DNA of 64,000 nt from CAYZJV01 sp049310885 (GCF_049310885.1 NZ_JBMDYO010000001.1:558001-622000); one strand, 5' to 3'. Shown: positions 35,052-45,160, counted from the stretch's first letter. The notes: a model not told the origin generated them from the letters alone. Program-made: numbers and translations.

Positions 35052-36078
35052 ACTAGGTATCCTCGGAGGAGGACAACTGGGAAAGATGCTTTCCCAAGCC
35101 GCAAGAAAACTCGAGTTTCCTGTTGAAGTGTCTATCTACGATACCTCTGATTACGCTTGTGCACGGGAAGATGCCGATAGGTTCCATAGGGGATCGTTCG
35201 AGGATATAGAGGCGATCCAACGCTTTGCAGAGGACCTCGATATCATTACCTATGAATTTGAGAATATTCCCGTAGCAGTCGTTGCTTCCCTTTCCCATGC
35301 AATCCAAGGATCTGAAGCCTTGCGTATCCTCCAAAATAGATTGTTGGAGAAAGAGTTCGTTGATTCGCTTCCGGGAATTCCTTGTGTCCCCCACGCTCAG
35401 GTCGGCCTCGGATTCTCCATGGACTACCCTTTCATCGTCAAGACGGTGCAGTTCGGTTATGACGGTAAAGGTCAGTATCTCATCAACGATGTAAACGATC
35501 TTGCCCATGTGAAAACCGGTATGGTCGCAGAACGGTATTTCCCCACACTGACAGAGTATTCCATGGTTATCGCCAGGAACGTCGATGGTACGACAACCCA
35601 CTATCCGACATTCGAAAATGTGCATGTCAACCAGATACTCGATACCACCCGCTTTGCCACTATCGATAAAGGATTGGAAGAGCAGTTGTTCGAAAAAGCG
35701 AAGAACATCGCACTAGCACTCGACTATATCGGTGTTTTGACCGTGGAGTATTTTTTCGCTGACGGCAAGCTATATGTAAACGAAGTCGCTCCACGAGTAC
35801 ACAACTCGGGTCACATCACGCTAGATGCAGCGAATATCAGTCAGTTCGACCTCCATCTCTATAGCCTGTTGGGAATCACCTATCCAGAGATCACCATAGA
35901 TCCCGATTGGTGCATGGTAAATGTGTTAGGTCAGCATTATATGGCGGTGAGGGAAAAATCTCTGCCGGGAAAATTCTACGACTACGGAAAGCACAGCACT
36001 ACCAAAAACCGGAAGGTGGGACACATAAATGGGAAATTGCAGTACTTGGATCTACTGAAGAAAGCAAGGGAGGAGTGA
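35044..36078 (+). CDS. purK: N5-carboxyaminoimidazole ribonucleotide synthase
   Basis: ATP-grasp ligase that carboxylates AIR with bicarbonate to N5-CAIR. The 344-aa product begins GILGGGQLGKMLSQAARKLE in form GGGQLGKML, and carries the ATP-grasp landmarks KTVQFGYDGKGQ, TVEYFF and NEVAPRVHNSGH. It overlaps purE by eight bases and its TGA overlaps the purL ATG (TGATG). Confidence 0.96.
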   Translation: MCRLGILGGGQLGKMLSQAARKLEFPVEVSIYDTSDYACAREDADRFHRGSFEDIEAIQRFAEDLDIITYEFENIPVAVVASLSHAIQGSEALRILQNRLLEKEFVDSLPGIPCVPHAQVGLGFSMDYPFIVKTVQFGYDGKGQYLINDVNDLAHVKTGMVAERYFPTLTEYSMVIARNVDGTTTHYPTFENVHVNQILDTTRFATIDKGLEEQLFEKAKNIALALDYIGVLTVEYFFADGKLYVNEVAPRVHNSGHITLDAANISQFDLHLYSLLGITYPEITIDPDWCMVNVLGQHYMAVREKSLPGKFYDYGKHSTTKNRKVGHINGKLQYLDLLKKAREE

Positions 36079-39000
36079 TGGGACACCAGGTATTTATCAG
36101 TAAGAAAGAACCCTTCGATATCGAGAGTAGAACCTTGGCCAAACGAATGGAGCAAAGTCTCCATCTGTATCTTCGGTGCACTGTATACCATCTCTACGAG
36201 GTCGAAGGATTGGGTGAGCAAGCCCTACACTATTTCCAGCAGGAAATCCTAGGTGATCCTGTTACCGACATCATATCCAACAGTATCGATACCAAAGAAA
36301 AAAGCACACTCGCTTACACATACCTTGCGGGTCATTTCGACCAGAGAGCTTATTATGCTCGCCAAGCAGGTAGCCTTGTAATCGACCATAGCGATTCCTT
36401 CGCAGTCCGCTCCAGCACAGTGGTGGTATTCGATACCATGCTGGACCAGCTTACCATGGGAAAAATAAAGTCCTTCCTCATAAATCCGGTAGATACTCGA
36501 GAGCGATCATTGAATTATGAGAAGCCATCCAAACCCATCGAAAAACCGATGCAGACGATTGTGAAATTCGCAGGTATGGGAACCAAAGCACTCTCGGACC
36601 TGAAAGATTCCTTAGGTTTGACCATGGACTTGGAGACCCTCCGGTATATCCAATCCTATTACCGACGAATCCAGCGGGAGGCGACGAAAACCGAATTATT
36701 TCTCTTCGATACCTACTGGTCGGACCACTGTAGACATACCACATTCCTTACCCGTCTTAGAGATGTCTCCTTCTCCGGTCGGTATGCAAAGCAGATCGAA
36801 AAGAGTTTTACCACCTATGTTGAGCAGAGGAAGGAGATCGGAAGAGACGATGCGATTACACTCATGGACCTCGCAACCCACACACAGCGATATCTCAAGA
36901 AAAGGGGTAAACTTACACAGGTGGAACAATTGGAAGAGATCAATGCCTGCAGTGTCCAAGTCTCCGACAACAAGGGTGAGTATCTATTGATGTTCAAGAA
37001 TGAGACCCACAACCATCCAACAGAGATAGAGCCGTTCGGAGGTGCACAAACCTGCCTCGGAGGAGCGATACGTGACCCCCTCAGTGGAAGGAGTTTCGTT
37101 TACCAAGGTATACGAATCAGTGGAAGTGCCGACCCGACCGCCCGTATCGAAGACACTCTTGCGAACAAATTGCCTCAATCCATCATCGCCAGGGAATCGG
37201 CGAAGGGGTTTTCATCGTATGGAAACCAGATCGGTATGGCGACCACCTTGGTGCGCGAAATCTACCATCCCTCCTATGTAGCCAAACATCTAGAACTGGG
37301 TGCTGTGGTAGGAATGACAAGAAAGGATGAGGTGGTCCGTCTCTCCCCAATACCGGGGGATATTGTCGTTCTCTTAGGCGGACGCACGGGAAAGGATGGC
37401 ATCGGAGGAGCTAGTGGTTCATCGGTATCCCATACGTCCGATTCATTGGATTCATCCTATGCCCAGATCCAGAAAGGAAACCCTTTAGAAGAGAGGAAAC
37501 TCCAAAGGTTATTCAGGATCCCACAAGTGAAACGCCTTATAAAACGGTCGAATGATTTCGGAGCCGGAGGAGTAAGTGTCGCAATAGGTGAATTAGCTCC
37601 CGGCATCACCATAGATTTGGATTTGGTCCCATTAAAAACCAAAGGTATGAATGCCACTGAGATAGCCATCTCGGAAAGTCAGGAGAGGATGGCTATTGTG
37701 ATCGACCCGAAGGATTACCAGACGATTGCAGATTATGCCGCAAAGGAGAATGTTGAAGCTTCGCGGGTTGCCGTGATTACTGCTGACAACCGATTGGTCA
37801 TGCGATACCGGGGAGAGACCGTGGTTGATATCGATCGTACATTCTTAGATACCAATGGTCCATTACCATCACAGAACGTACATATTACCGATCATGAGGT
37901 TCCTCCCTATGATTCGGAACGGTATCGCGCATTGAACAACTATTCGCAAAAAGCTTTGGGAGAATTGTTCGACTCATCGGTCGGTAATTCCACCCTCTTC
38001 TCACCCTACGGAGGAATCCACCAGGATACCCCTGAGCTCAGTTCTGTACAGCGGTTCTGTCTCAATCCAGAAACCGATAAGGCCTCAGTAGTGAGTTATG
38101 GATTCGACCCAAGGTTTGCAGAAACCTCTCCATATCGGATGGGAATGTATGCTGTCCTGTCGTCCATTGCCAAACAGGTGGCTGTAGGATCCCGCTTAGA
38201 GGACATCCATCTGAGTCTCCAAGAATACTTCCCGAAAGTCGGAACATCGCCGGAGCGTTGGGGATTGGTTCTGCAAGCTCTCCTTGGGGCTTTCGAGGTC
38301 TGCAATACCCTCTCGGTAGCTCCTATCGGAGGCAAGGATTCCATGTCCGGTTCATATGAAGAGATGGATGTGGTCCCCACTTTGGTCAGTTTCGCGTTTG
38401 GTCAAGTCGCCATCGACCGCTTACGTTCCCGAGCATTCAAAGCTCCTGAGCACTACCTGTATATGCTGCGTCAGAAGAGTATTTCGGGTCTCCCCGATCT
38501 GGCCTCTTTCATGGACAATATCGAACTACTTGAGCGCCATAGAAGTAAGATAACCGCTATCTCGACCTTGGATGAAGGCTTGTCCCATACTCTTGAGCTC
38601 ATGTCATGGGGAAATGGAATCGGTTATACCAGTAACGTAAACGAATCCGAACCGGATCCGGGAGGGTTCCTCTTCTCAAGTGAAGAGCGGTTGGAGGGTC
38701 TCAAACCCATTGGAAAAACGATCAATGAATTCAACTCCCTCTATCGGGATATCCATCTTGACGGTCTCTCTTCGGTCTATCCGCCCCTAGCCAAGATCTC
38801 CCCAAACGTACAAAGTCCGACAACTGCACTTGCTAAGAAACGGTATTACCATACAGCGATCGCGACTCCAGTGGTACTCATCCTTACATTCAGCGGGACG
38901 AATTCTGAATTGGACATGCAACGGAATTTTGATCGTGCTGGAGGAGAAACCAGTATATTCGTTGTGAATGACACATCACAAGCAGCTTTTGGACAAAGTG

Positions 39001-39644
39001 TGGATAGGTTCATTACAGAGTTGGCTCAGTCCCATATTCTGGTGCTACCGGGTGGCTTCAGTTATTCGGATGAACCGGACGGTAGCGGAAAATTCATTGC
39101 TGCTTTTCTCAAGAATGCAAAGGTCAGGATCGCCGTAAACCGTTTTGTTGAGGAAGACCATCTGGTATTGGGAATCTGTAATGGTTTCCAAGGTTTGGTG
39201 AAATCGGGACTCTTACCCTATGGGTCTATCCGTGAGAGGAAGGAGAATGATCCTACCCTATTCTACAATGACTCTTACCGGCATGTAGCCAAACTCACCC
39301 GGACAAGGATCCATTCACAGCGATCTCCATGGTTGCAGGATCTCGCCCCCGATACAACCTATACCCTACCGGTATCCCATTCCGAAGGTAAGTTCGTTGC
39401 CGACAGTCACATGCTCGATATGCTCATTGCACAGGACCAGATCGCCACCACCTATGTGGATAATCCAAACGGTTCTACCCTTGATATCGAAGGCATAATC
39501 TCACCGGATGGAAATATCTTGGGAAAAATGGCTCACAATGAACGGATAGACGATGAACTCTTTATCAATGTAGAGGGTTGTCGACGACAAGACATATTCA
39601 GTAGCGGGATTCGCTATTTCCAAAAAGGAGGAAATCCACAATGA
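36078..39644 (+). CDS. purL: Phosphoribosylformylglycinamidine synthase, single-chain
   Basis: Converts FGAR, glutamine and ATP to FGAM. At 1188 aa this is the full-length single-chain form, with an N-terminal PurS-like region, two PurM-like halves (DTYWSDHCRHTTF, FKNETHNHPTEIEP, GGRTGKDGIGGASGSS, GGKDSMSG) and a C-terminal class I glutaminase with Cys near residue 1034 (LGICNGFQG) and His near 1101 (PVSHSEGKF). Bacteria with purS/purQ genes use split forms; here none are needed. ATG 36078 follows AGGGAGGAG. The stop couples to purC as ATGA. Confidence 0.96.
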   Translation: MGHQVFISKKEPFDIESRTLAKRMEQSLHLYLRCTVYHLYEVEGLGEQALHYFQQEILGDPVTDIISNSIDTKEKSTLAYTYLAGHFDQRAYYARQAGSLVIDHSDSFAVRSSTVVVFDTMLDQLTMGKIKSFLINPVDTRERSLNYEKPSKPIEKPMQTIVKFAGMGTKALSDLKDSLGLTMDLETLRYIQSYYRRIQREATKTELFLFDTYWSDHCRHTTFLTRLRDVSFSGRYAKQIEKSFTTYVEQRKEIGRDDAITLMDLATHTQRYLKKRGKLTQVEQLEEINACSVQVSDNKGEYLLMFKNETHNHPTEIEPFGGAQTCLGGAIRDPLSGRSFVYQGIRISGSADPTARIEDTLANKLPQSIIARESAKGFSSYGNQIGMATTLVREIYHPSYVAKHLELGAVVGMTRKDEVVRLSPIPGDIVVLLGGRTGKDGIGGASGSSVSHTSDSLDSSYAQIQKGNPLEERKLQRLFRIPQVKRLIKRSNDFGAGGVSVAIGELAPGITIDLDLVPLKTKGMNATEIAISESQERMAIVIDPKDYQTIADYAAKENVEASRVAVITADNRLVMRYRGETVVDIDRTFLDTNGPLPSQNVHITDHEVPPYDSERYRALNNYSQKALGELFDSSVGNSTLFSPYGGIHQDTPELSSVQRFCLNPETDKASVVSYGFDPRFAETSPYRMGMYAVLSSIAKQVAVGSRLEDIHLSLQEYFPKVGTSPERWGLVLQALLGAFEVCNTLSVAPIGGKDSMSGSYEEMDVVPTLVSFAFGQVAIDRLRSRAFKAPEHYLYMLRQKSISGLPDLASFMDNIELLERHRSKITAISTLDEGLSHTLELMSWGNGIGYTSNVNESEPDPGGFLFSSEERLEGLKPIGKTINEFNSLYRDIHLDGLSSVYPPLAKISPNVQSPTTALAKKRYYHTAIATPVVLILTFSGTNSELDMQRNFDRAGGETSIFVVNDTSQAAFGQSVDRFITELAQSHILVLPGGFSYSDEPDGSGKFIAAFLKNAKVRIAVNRFVEEDHLVLGICNGFQGLVKSGLLPYGSIRERKENDPTLFYNDSYRHVAKLTRTRIHSQRSPWLQDLAPDTTYTLPVSHSEGKFVADSHMLDMLIAQDQIATTYVDNPNGSTLDIEGIISPDGNILGKMAHNERIDDELFINVEGCRRQDIFSSGIRYFQKGGNPQ

Positions 39645-40339
39645 AGCAACTGTATGAAGGCAAAGCCAAGATAGTGTATGAGGGAGCACCGAATGAGGTG
39701 ATTATCCGTTTCAAGGATGACGCTACGGCAGGAAATGGTGCGAAAAAAGCCTCTATAGCGGGCAAGGGTGTACTGAATAATCGTATCACGACACTACTCT
39801 TCTCCTATCTTGCCAAACACGGGATACAGACACACCTATTGGAACAGATCGACGAACGCGACATCAGATGCCAGAAGACCCAGGTGATTCCCCTGGAGGT
39901 GATCGTACGCAATATCGCAGCGGGATCCATGGTTCGTCGTTACGGGGCAAAACGGGGCATGGTATTCGCACAGCCGATTGTAGAGTACAGCTATAAGAAT
40001 GATGCTCTGGGAGACCCCTTGCTGAACAATGACCATATCGTGGCACTCGGTCTGGCGACTCGGGAGGAATTGGAGTACATCCGAGGTCAAGCGCTTAGGA
40101 TTAACGACTTGCTCATTTCCCGATTTGCCAAGATAGGTATGACATTGGTCGACTTCAAATTGGAGTTCGGCAAGAACGCAGAAGGCACGCTCTTATTGGT
40201 TGATGAATTGAGTCCGGACAACTGCCGGCTATGGGATGAAAGCCAGACAAGTTACGACAAAGATCGTTTTAGGGAAGATTCGGGTGATCTCATTGCGGGA
40301 TACGAAACTATCTATGAACGTCTGAAGGAAACCGTTTGA
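39641..40339 (+). CDS. purC: SAICAR synthetase
   Basis: Joins CAIR and aspartate with ATP to SAICAR. The 232-aa length and motifs LYEGKAKIVYEG, IPLEVIVRNIAAGS and LVDFKLEFGK, VDELSPDNCRLWD are those of the bacterial PurC. The start overlaps purL by four bases and is preceded by AAAAAGGAGGAAATC. Next gene begins one base after the stop. Confidence 0.97.
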   Translation: MKQLYEGKAKIVYEGAPNEVIIRFKDDATAGNGAKKASIAGKGVLNNRITTLLFSYLAKHGIQTHLLEQIDERDIRCQKTQVIPLEVIVRNIAAGSMVRRYGAKRGMVFAQPIVEYSYKNDALGDPLLNNDHIVALGLATREELEYIRGQALRINDLLISRFAKIGMTLVDFKLEFGKNAEGTLLLVDELSPDNCRLWDESQTSYDKDRFREDSGDLIAGYETIYERLKETV

Positions 40340-40340
40340 T

Positions 40341-41729
40341 ATGATACAGACAGGAATGAGAGAGGAATGTGGTGTATTCGGTATACATCATCACCATGAT
40401 GCAGCCAATATGGCCTTCTATGGATTACATGCCCTGCAACACCGGGGTCAAGAGGCTTGTGGAATCATGGCTGGAGAGCAAGGAGAATATGATATTCACA
40501 AAGGGCCAGGCTTGGTCCACCAGGTGTTTACCGATAACATCCTACAGAAACTCAAAGGCTCCATTGCCATCGGTCACGTTCGCTATTCGGTTACAGGAGG
40601 GACCCACTCACACAATATACAACCCTTCATCTTTAACTACCGAAACAAGACCTTTGGGCTTTGTCATAATGGGAATATCGTAAACTATCGGGAGCTCAAA
40701 CGAGATCTGGAGGAGCATGGATCGATATTCCACTCTTCATCTGACTCCGAGTTGATTGCCCATATGATGAGTAGGGATGTCTATGACAACCCGATCACAT
40801 CTTTGAAGCGAGTGCTTGTGGAATTGGTAGGTGCATTCGCCTTCATTATCATGGTGAACGATGAACTATATGCGGTGCGTGATAAGAATGGGCTTAGGCC
40901 ATTATCTATTGGAAAGCTTGACGATTCCTATGTGGTCGCTTCTGAGACTTGTGCTTTGGATGCGGTGGGAGCTACTTTCATACGCGATGTAGAACCTGGA
41001 GAGATCGTACGGATCCATCGATATGGCATCTCTTCAGATTATTTTTCCGAAGAGCGTACCGAGTCGCTCTGCACCATGGAGTACATCTATTTTGCCCGAC
41101 CCGATAGCGATATGGGAGGAGTGAATGCCCATGAGTTCAGAAAACTCAGTGGAAAGAAATTAGCCCAGGAGCACCCTGTAGATGCCGACATTGTTATGGG
41201 TATTCCCGATTCATCACTCAGTGCAGCCATCGGATATGCCGAAGAATCACATATACCCTATGAGGTAGGACTGATTAAAAATAAATACATCGGTAGGACT
41301 TTCATAGAGCCATCCAAACACTTGAGAGACCGGGCTGTCCTGCTCAAGTTGGCAGCCATACGCAAGGTTGTGAAAGGGAAACGGTTGGTCCTCATAGATG
41401 ATTCGATCGTACGGGGGACGACACTGAAACGTATCACCCGACTGCTCCAAGATGCCGGGGCGAAAGAAATCCATGTCCGTATCGCATCTCCACAGATTAC
41501 CCATCCCTGTTTCTATGGTGTGGACATCTCGAACTTCGCGGAGCTGGTGATGGCCCACACGTCGAAAGAGGCGTTACGTGATTTCTATGGTGTCGAATCG
41601 TTGGAGTTCATGAGCCTAGATAGTCTAGCCCAGTGCACACCAAACCGTCACCTCTGTACCGGTTGTTTTACCGGTGAGTACCTTACCGAGACCTTCACCA
41701 GATTGGAAGAGGCTTCCGCCCAAAGATAG
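40341..41729 (+). CDS. purF: Amidophosphoribosyltransferase
   Basis: First committed enzyme, PRPP plus glutamine to phosphoribosylamine. The 462-aa product has an N-terminal class II glutaminase with the nucleophile at Cys10 (EECGVFGI) after a short leader that would be cleaved, and a phosphoribosyltransferase half with VLIDDSIVRGTTLKRI in form LVLIDDSIVRGTT. C-terminal CTGCFTGEY Cys pattern fits Fe-S-type relatives of Bacillus PurF. ATG at 6 is an alternative start. Confidence 0.96.
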   Translation: MIQTGMREECGVFGIHHHHDAANMAFYGLHALQHRGQEACGIMAGEQGEYDIHKGPGLVHQVFTDNILQKLKGSIAIGHVRYSVTGGTHSHNIQPFIFNYRNKTFGLCHNGNIVNYRELKRDLEEHGSIFHSSSDSELIAHMMSRDVYDNPITSLKRVLVELVGAFAFIIMVNDELYAVRDKNGLRPLSIGKLDDSYVVASETCALDAVGATFIRDVEPGEIVRIHRYGISSDYFSEERTESLCTMEYIYFARPDSDMGGVNAHEFRKLSGKKLAQEHPVDADIVMGIPDSSLSAAIGYAEESHIPYEVGLIKNKYIGRTFIEPSKHLRDRAVLLKLAAIRKVVKGKRLVLIDDSIVRGTTLKRITRLLQDAGAKEIHVRIASPQITHPCFYGVDISNFAELVMAHTSKEALRDFYGVESLEFMSLDSLAQCTPNRHLCTGCFTGEYLTETFTRLEEASAQR

Positions 41730-41737
41730 GAGAGTAT

Positions 41738-42757
41738 ATGTCTGAAGCGTACAAGGCAGCCGGAGTGAGTCTTCAAAGCGGCTATGAGAGTATAGAGAGG
41801 ATCCGCAAGCACATCGCAACTACGGCCAGCTTGGGGTTCAATGGCGATATAGGAGGCTTCGGTGGTCTTTTCAACCTCTTCAAGTATGGATACGAAGAAC
41901 CGGTGCTTGTCTCGGGAACCGATGGTGTGGGAACGAAACTCCTTCTTGCGATCACTCACGGAAAAATCGATACCGTAGGCATAGACCTGGTTGCCATGTG
42001 TGTGAACGATATTCTCACAGTTGGTGCCGAACCGCTATTCTTCCTCGACTATATTGCGGTTGGAAAAAATCGTCCTGAGGATATCGAGAAAATCGTCAGT
42101 GGAATAGCAACTGGATGTAGAATGGGCAATCTCTCACTTATTGGAGGTGAGACAGCAGAGATGCCAGGTATGTATGTCGATGGACACTTCGATCTTGCGG
42201 GCTTTGCCGTAGGTGTCGTGGAAAGGAACAGACAAATCACAGGTTCAGCTGTGGCAGTCGATGATGTACTCATCGGCATCCCCTCATCTGGGGTTCACTC
42301 GAATGGGTACTCTCTGGTCCGAAAGATCTTACAAGATGCAAAAGCCGACGTTTCACAACCCTTCGGCAATTCAACTCTTTTGGAGCACCTTATGGAACCC
42401 ACCCGTATCTATGTCGATGTGATCGGAGCATTGAGGAAGGAGATTACTATCCATGCTATGTCCCACATCACCGGTGGTGGGTATCATGAGAATCTCCCCC
42501 GGATGGTAAAAGACCAAACCTTTGGCATTGAATTGGATCTTCGCGATGTCCATGTCCCTGCAATTTTTGAATTTCTCATGGAGAAAGGCAACCTCACAGC
42601 CGAGGAGATGTACCATATTTTCAATATGGGAATAGGGTTTGTCATTGTTGTTCCTCCCGATGAGAAAGACAATGCATTACGTATTGCAAAAGAGTATTTC
42701 CCCGAATCGTGTGTGATTGGCAAGATTACCCGCAATGCAGGGGTACATATACGATGA
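41738..42757 (+). CDS. purM: Phosphoribosylformylglycinamidine cyclo-ligase
   Basis: Closes the imidazole ring of FGAM to AIR. 339 aa with VSGTDGVGTKLLLA, GIDLVAMCVNDILTVGAEPL shown as DLVAMCVNDILTVGAEPLF, GETAEMPGMY and HITGGGYHENLPR, the PurM signature run. ATG follows GATAGGAGAGTAT. The stop overlaps the purN start (ATGA). Confidence 0.97.
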   Translation: MSEAYKAAGVSLQSGYESIERIRKHIATTASLGFNGDIGGFGGLFNLFKYGYEEPVLVSGTDGVGTKLLLAITHGKIDTVGIDLVAMCVNDILTVGAEPLFFLDYIAVGKNRPEDIEKIVSGIATGCRMGNLSLIGGETAEMPGMYVDGHFDLAGFAVGVVERNRQITGSAVAVDDVLIGIPSSGVHSNGYSLVRKILQDAKADVSQPFGNSTLLEHLMEPTRIYVDVIGALRKEITIHAMSHITGGGYHENLPRMVKDQTFGIELDLRDVHVPAIFEFLMEKGNLTAEEMYHIFNMGIGFVIVVPPDEKDNALRIAKEYFPESCVIGKITRNAGVHIR

Positions 42758-43317
42758 TTCGTCTAGCAGTATTCGCCTCGGGAAGAGGTACCAATTTTGA
42801 GAATATTCTCGAAAGCCGATTACCTGGTATCGAGATCGTACTACTGGTAACTGATTCGATATGTAATGCGTTGGAGATTGCAAGAACTCACGATGTTCCC
42901 TCAAAAACATTCCTGAGAAAGAACTATGCATCCAAAGAGGAAATGGAGCAGGATATGGTAACCGAAATCGAGAAGTTCCACATCGATTTCATTGTTCTTG
43001 CAGGCTATATGAGATTGCTCAGTCCTCCATTCGTTAACCGGTATCCCAAGCGCATCATAAATATTCATCCCTCACTCCTTCCCCTCTATAAAGGGAAAGA
43101 GGCTATACGACAAGCGTTTGAAGCTGGGAAAAAACTCTATGGTGTGAGTGTTCACTATGTAAATGAAGGTATGGATGAAGGCGAAGTGATTGCCCAGGTG
43201 AAAATTTCTTATGATGGTGAAGATCTCCAAGAACTGGAACAACTGGTTCATCAAGCCGAATATGCATTGTACCCGAAAGTCATTGCACAGGTGTGCAATC
43301 GGGGAGGAAGATTATGA
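42754..43317 (+). CDS. purN: Phosphoribosylglycinamide formyltransferase
   Basis: Formylates GAR with 10-formyl-THF. The 187-aa product starts RLAVFASGRGTNFENI in form AVFASGRGTNFENIL and has FIVLAGYMRLLSPPFV, the catalytic IINIHPSLLPLYKG (Asn-His) and the D of GMDEGEV. ATG 42754 overlaps purM by four bases; its own stop overlaps purD (ATGA). Confidence 0.96.
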   Translation: MIRLAVFASGRGTNFENILESRLPGIEIVLLVTDSICNALEIARTHDVPSKTFLRKNYASKEEMEQDMVTEIEKFHIDFIVLAGYMRLLSPPFVNRYPKRIINIHPSLLPLYKGKEAIRQAFEAGKKLYGVSVHYVNEGMDEGEVIAQVKISYDGEDLQELEQLVHQAEYALYPKVIAQVCNRGGRL

Positions 43318-44543
43318 AAATTGCAGTAATTGGAACTGGAGGAAGAGAACATGCGATTGCAGTGAAGAGCCTACAATCTCCCGATGTACAGCAGGCTCAT
43401 GTAATTCCTGGAAATTCCGGCATGCTCATGACGGCAAATCTCTGTACCTATCCAAGCTGGGACGGTTCGTTCACCTCTTTGGAGCACTACCTGCGCAAAC
43501 AGGATATCGAATTGGTCATCGTGGGTAATGAAGCTTATCTCCAAGCGGGAATCGTCGATTACTTCGCCACCAGTAGCATAAAGGTCTTCGGCCCAACAAA
43601 AGATGGGGCAAAACTGGAATACAGCAAGAATTTCGCGAAGCAGTTCATGCATCGACACAACATCCCGACTGCAGGGTGGCGAACATTCACAGACTACACA
43701 TCCGCTGACCGGTATCTTAAAAGCAGTGAAGGGATGATCGTAGTGAAACAAGATGGTCTCGCTCTGGGCAAGGGTGTTCTGGTGACTGCAAATAAGGAAG
43801 AGGCAGGAGTCTTTCTTCGGGAGAGCTTTGAATCAACGGATACTGTTGTTTTCGAAGAATTTCTGGAGGGTCCGGAGTTTTCCCTCCTCGCATTCGTCAA
43901 TCGGGATTATTACAATCTGATGATTCCAGCTCGAGACTACAAACGTGCCGGGGATAACGACGAGGGCTTGAACACAGGAGGAATGGGAGCATACGCCCCT
44001 GTGGATTATGTTACAGCAGAGGATATGGCCTATGTCGAATCAGCAATAGTCAAACCGACAATCACCGGATTGTTACAAGAAGGGATCGAATTTACCGGTA
44101 TTCTCTACTTTGGTCTTATGAAGACCGCGAATGGCGTGAAGGTGATAGAGTACAATACCCGTTTCGGAGACCCGGAAGCCGAAGTCTTGTTAGAGGCTAT
44201 GCAGTCTGACTTGGTTGAAACCGTCCTTGCTACCTTAGCGCAGAGACCGTATCGACTAAGCTGGAAAGACGGATATACCCTTGGCGTTTGTCTTGCGTCG
44301 AAAGGATATCCGAGAACCTATGAAAAAGGATATTCTGTCGAACTCCCTACCGACATCTCATGCTATTCGATGGCTCTGGAAAGGCAGGACAACTCGTATG
44401 TAGGCAATGGTGGAAGAGTCGTATTCGTAGTTTCTTCTGGAGATACCATGGAGGATGCTCGATCATCCTGCTATGCCGATGTTGCGAAAATCGGGTGTGA
44501 ACATATATTTCACAGGAATGATATCGGCTTATTCCACAAATAA
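43314..44543 (+). CDS. purD: Phosphoribosylamine--glycine ligase
   Basis: ATP-grasp enzyme joining phosphoribosylamine and glycine to GAR. 409 aa with IGTGGREHAIAVK, VVKQDGLALGKGVLV, FEEFLEGPEFSLLAF, NTGGMGAYAPV and EYNTRFGDPEAEV, all diagnostic. Start coupled to purN. Last gene of the purine operon; no purH or purB follows. Confidence 0.96.
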   Translation: MKIAVIGTGGREHAIAVKSLQSPDVQQAHVIPGNSGMLMTANLCTYPSWDGSFTSLEHYLRKQDIELVIVGNEAYLQAGIVDYFATSSIKVFGPTKDGAKLEYSKNFAKQFMHRHNIPTAGWRTFTDYTSADRYLKSSEGMIVVKQDGLALGKGVLVTANKEEAGVFLRESFESTDTVVFEEFLEGPEFSLLAFVNRDYYNLMIPARDYKRAGDNDEGLNTGGMGAYAPVDYVTAEDMAYVESAIVKPTITGLLQEGIEFTGILYFGLMKTANGVKVIEYNTRFGDPEAEVLLEAMQSDLVETVLATLAQRPYRLSWKDGYTLGVCLASKGYPRTYEKGYSVELPTDISCYSMALERQDNSYVGNGGRVVFVVSSGDTMEDARSSCYADVAKIGCEHIFHRNDIGLFHK

Positions 44544-44638
44544 CCCATACGGCCAATTCGATAGAAACGAAGTCAGAACCGACTCTATTGGGGAAGACCC
44601 TTTATACCATGTATGGAGAAGGGGTAACTGACTGTTAC

Positions 44639-44667
44639 TTGACACCTATACCCCAGTGGGGTATATT
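44639..44667 (+). promoter_or_regulatory. CsoR-controlled promoter
   Basis: TTGACA (44639-44644) and TATATT (44662-44667) are 17 bp apart. The spacer holds the perfect palindrome TATACCCC-AGT-GGGGTATA (44647-44665), the canonical CsoR operator. The repressor sits on the promoter and is lifted by Cu(I). The predicted transcription start falls on or next to the csoR ATG at 44675. Confidence 0.88.
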
Positions 44668-44674
44668 AGGGCAT

Positions 44675-44947
44675 ATGGACGACCTAACCCGTAAGAAGAT
44701 CACCTCCCGGCTTGCCCGTATTGAGGGGCAAGTAAAGGGGATCAGTAAAATGGTAGATGCAGATCGTTACTGTATCGATATACTCACCCAAACTTCAGCA
44801 GTGGTATCGGCTTTGAAGGGAGTCGAAGAGTTGTTGATGGAACATCATCTGCATTCTTGTGTTTCCCATGCCATGCAACAAGATGATCCCCATGAAAAGA
44901 ATGTTAAGATAAAAGAAGTAATGGACATCATTACTAGATTCTGCTGA
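44675..44947 (+). CDS. csoR: CsoR-type copper-sensing repressor
   Basis: A 90-aa all-helical repressor of the CsoR/RcnR family. The Cu(I) ligands are in place: Cys33 (RYCIDIL), His58 (EHHLHSC) and Cys62, with the spacing of the M. tuberculosis set; N-terminal RLARIEGQVKGI is the DNA-facing signature. I place the start at ATG 44675, which is only about eight bases past the promoter's -10, so its mRNA may be leaderless. An operator matching its family lies in the promoter and a copper pump follows. Confidence 0.92.
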   Translation: MDDLTRKKITSRLARIEGQVKGISKMVDADRYCIDILTQTSAVVSALKGVEELLMEHHLHSCVSHAMQQDDPHEKNVKIKEVMDIITRFC

Positions 44948-44965
44948 TTAAAGGAGGATACACCC

Positions 44966-45160
44966 ATGTCTATATTGACGAACATCAAAAATCGCTGGAA
45001 CGATTATTTAAAAAAACTCGCAGAAGCGAATAAACGAAGTTTTGGAGACCAAAAACTTGATTGTTGCGACTTGAATAGACCACATCAATCAACGAACTCG
45101 CCAGCTGCTGAAGATCAATTCTCTGTAAATTCAAGTCGGAGAAACGAAAGTTCGCAATAG
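44966..45160 (+). CDS. Small Cys-containing protein in the copper operon, 64 aa
   Basis: Begins after AAGGAGGATACACCC. The one notable motif is KLDCCDLN near residue 30; the N-terminal helix is charged and the tail is Ser/Asn-rich. Lying between csoR and the Cu pump, a copper-binding or chaperone role is an inference from position and the Cys pair. Confidence 0.6.
   Translation: MSILTNIKNRWNDYLKKLAEANKRSFGDQKLDCCDLNRPHQSTNSPAAEDQFSVNSSRRNESSQ

Noticed and set aside
44588..44674. Longer csoR start giving a 119-aa protein
   Set aside because: It would place the promoter and operator inside the coding region; the family begins near the ATG at 44675.
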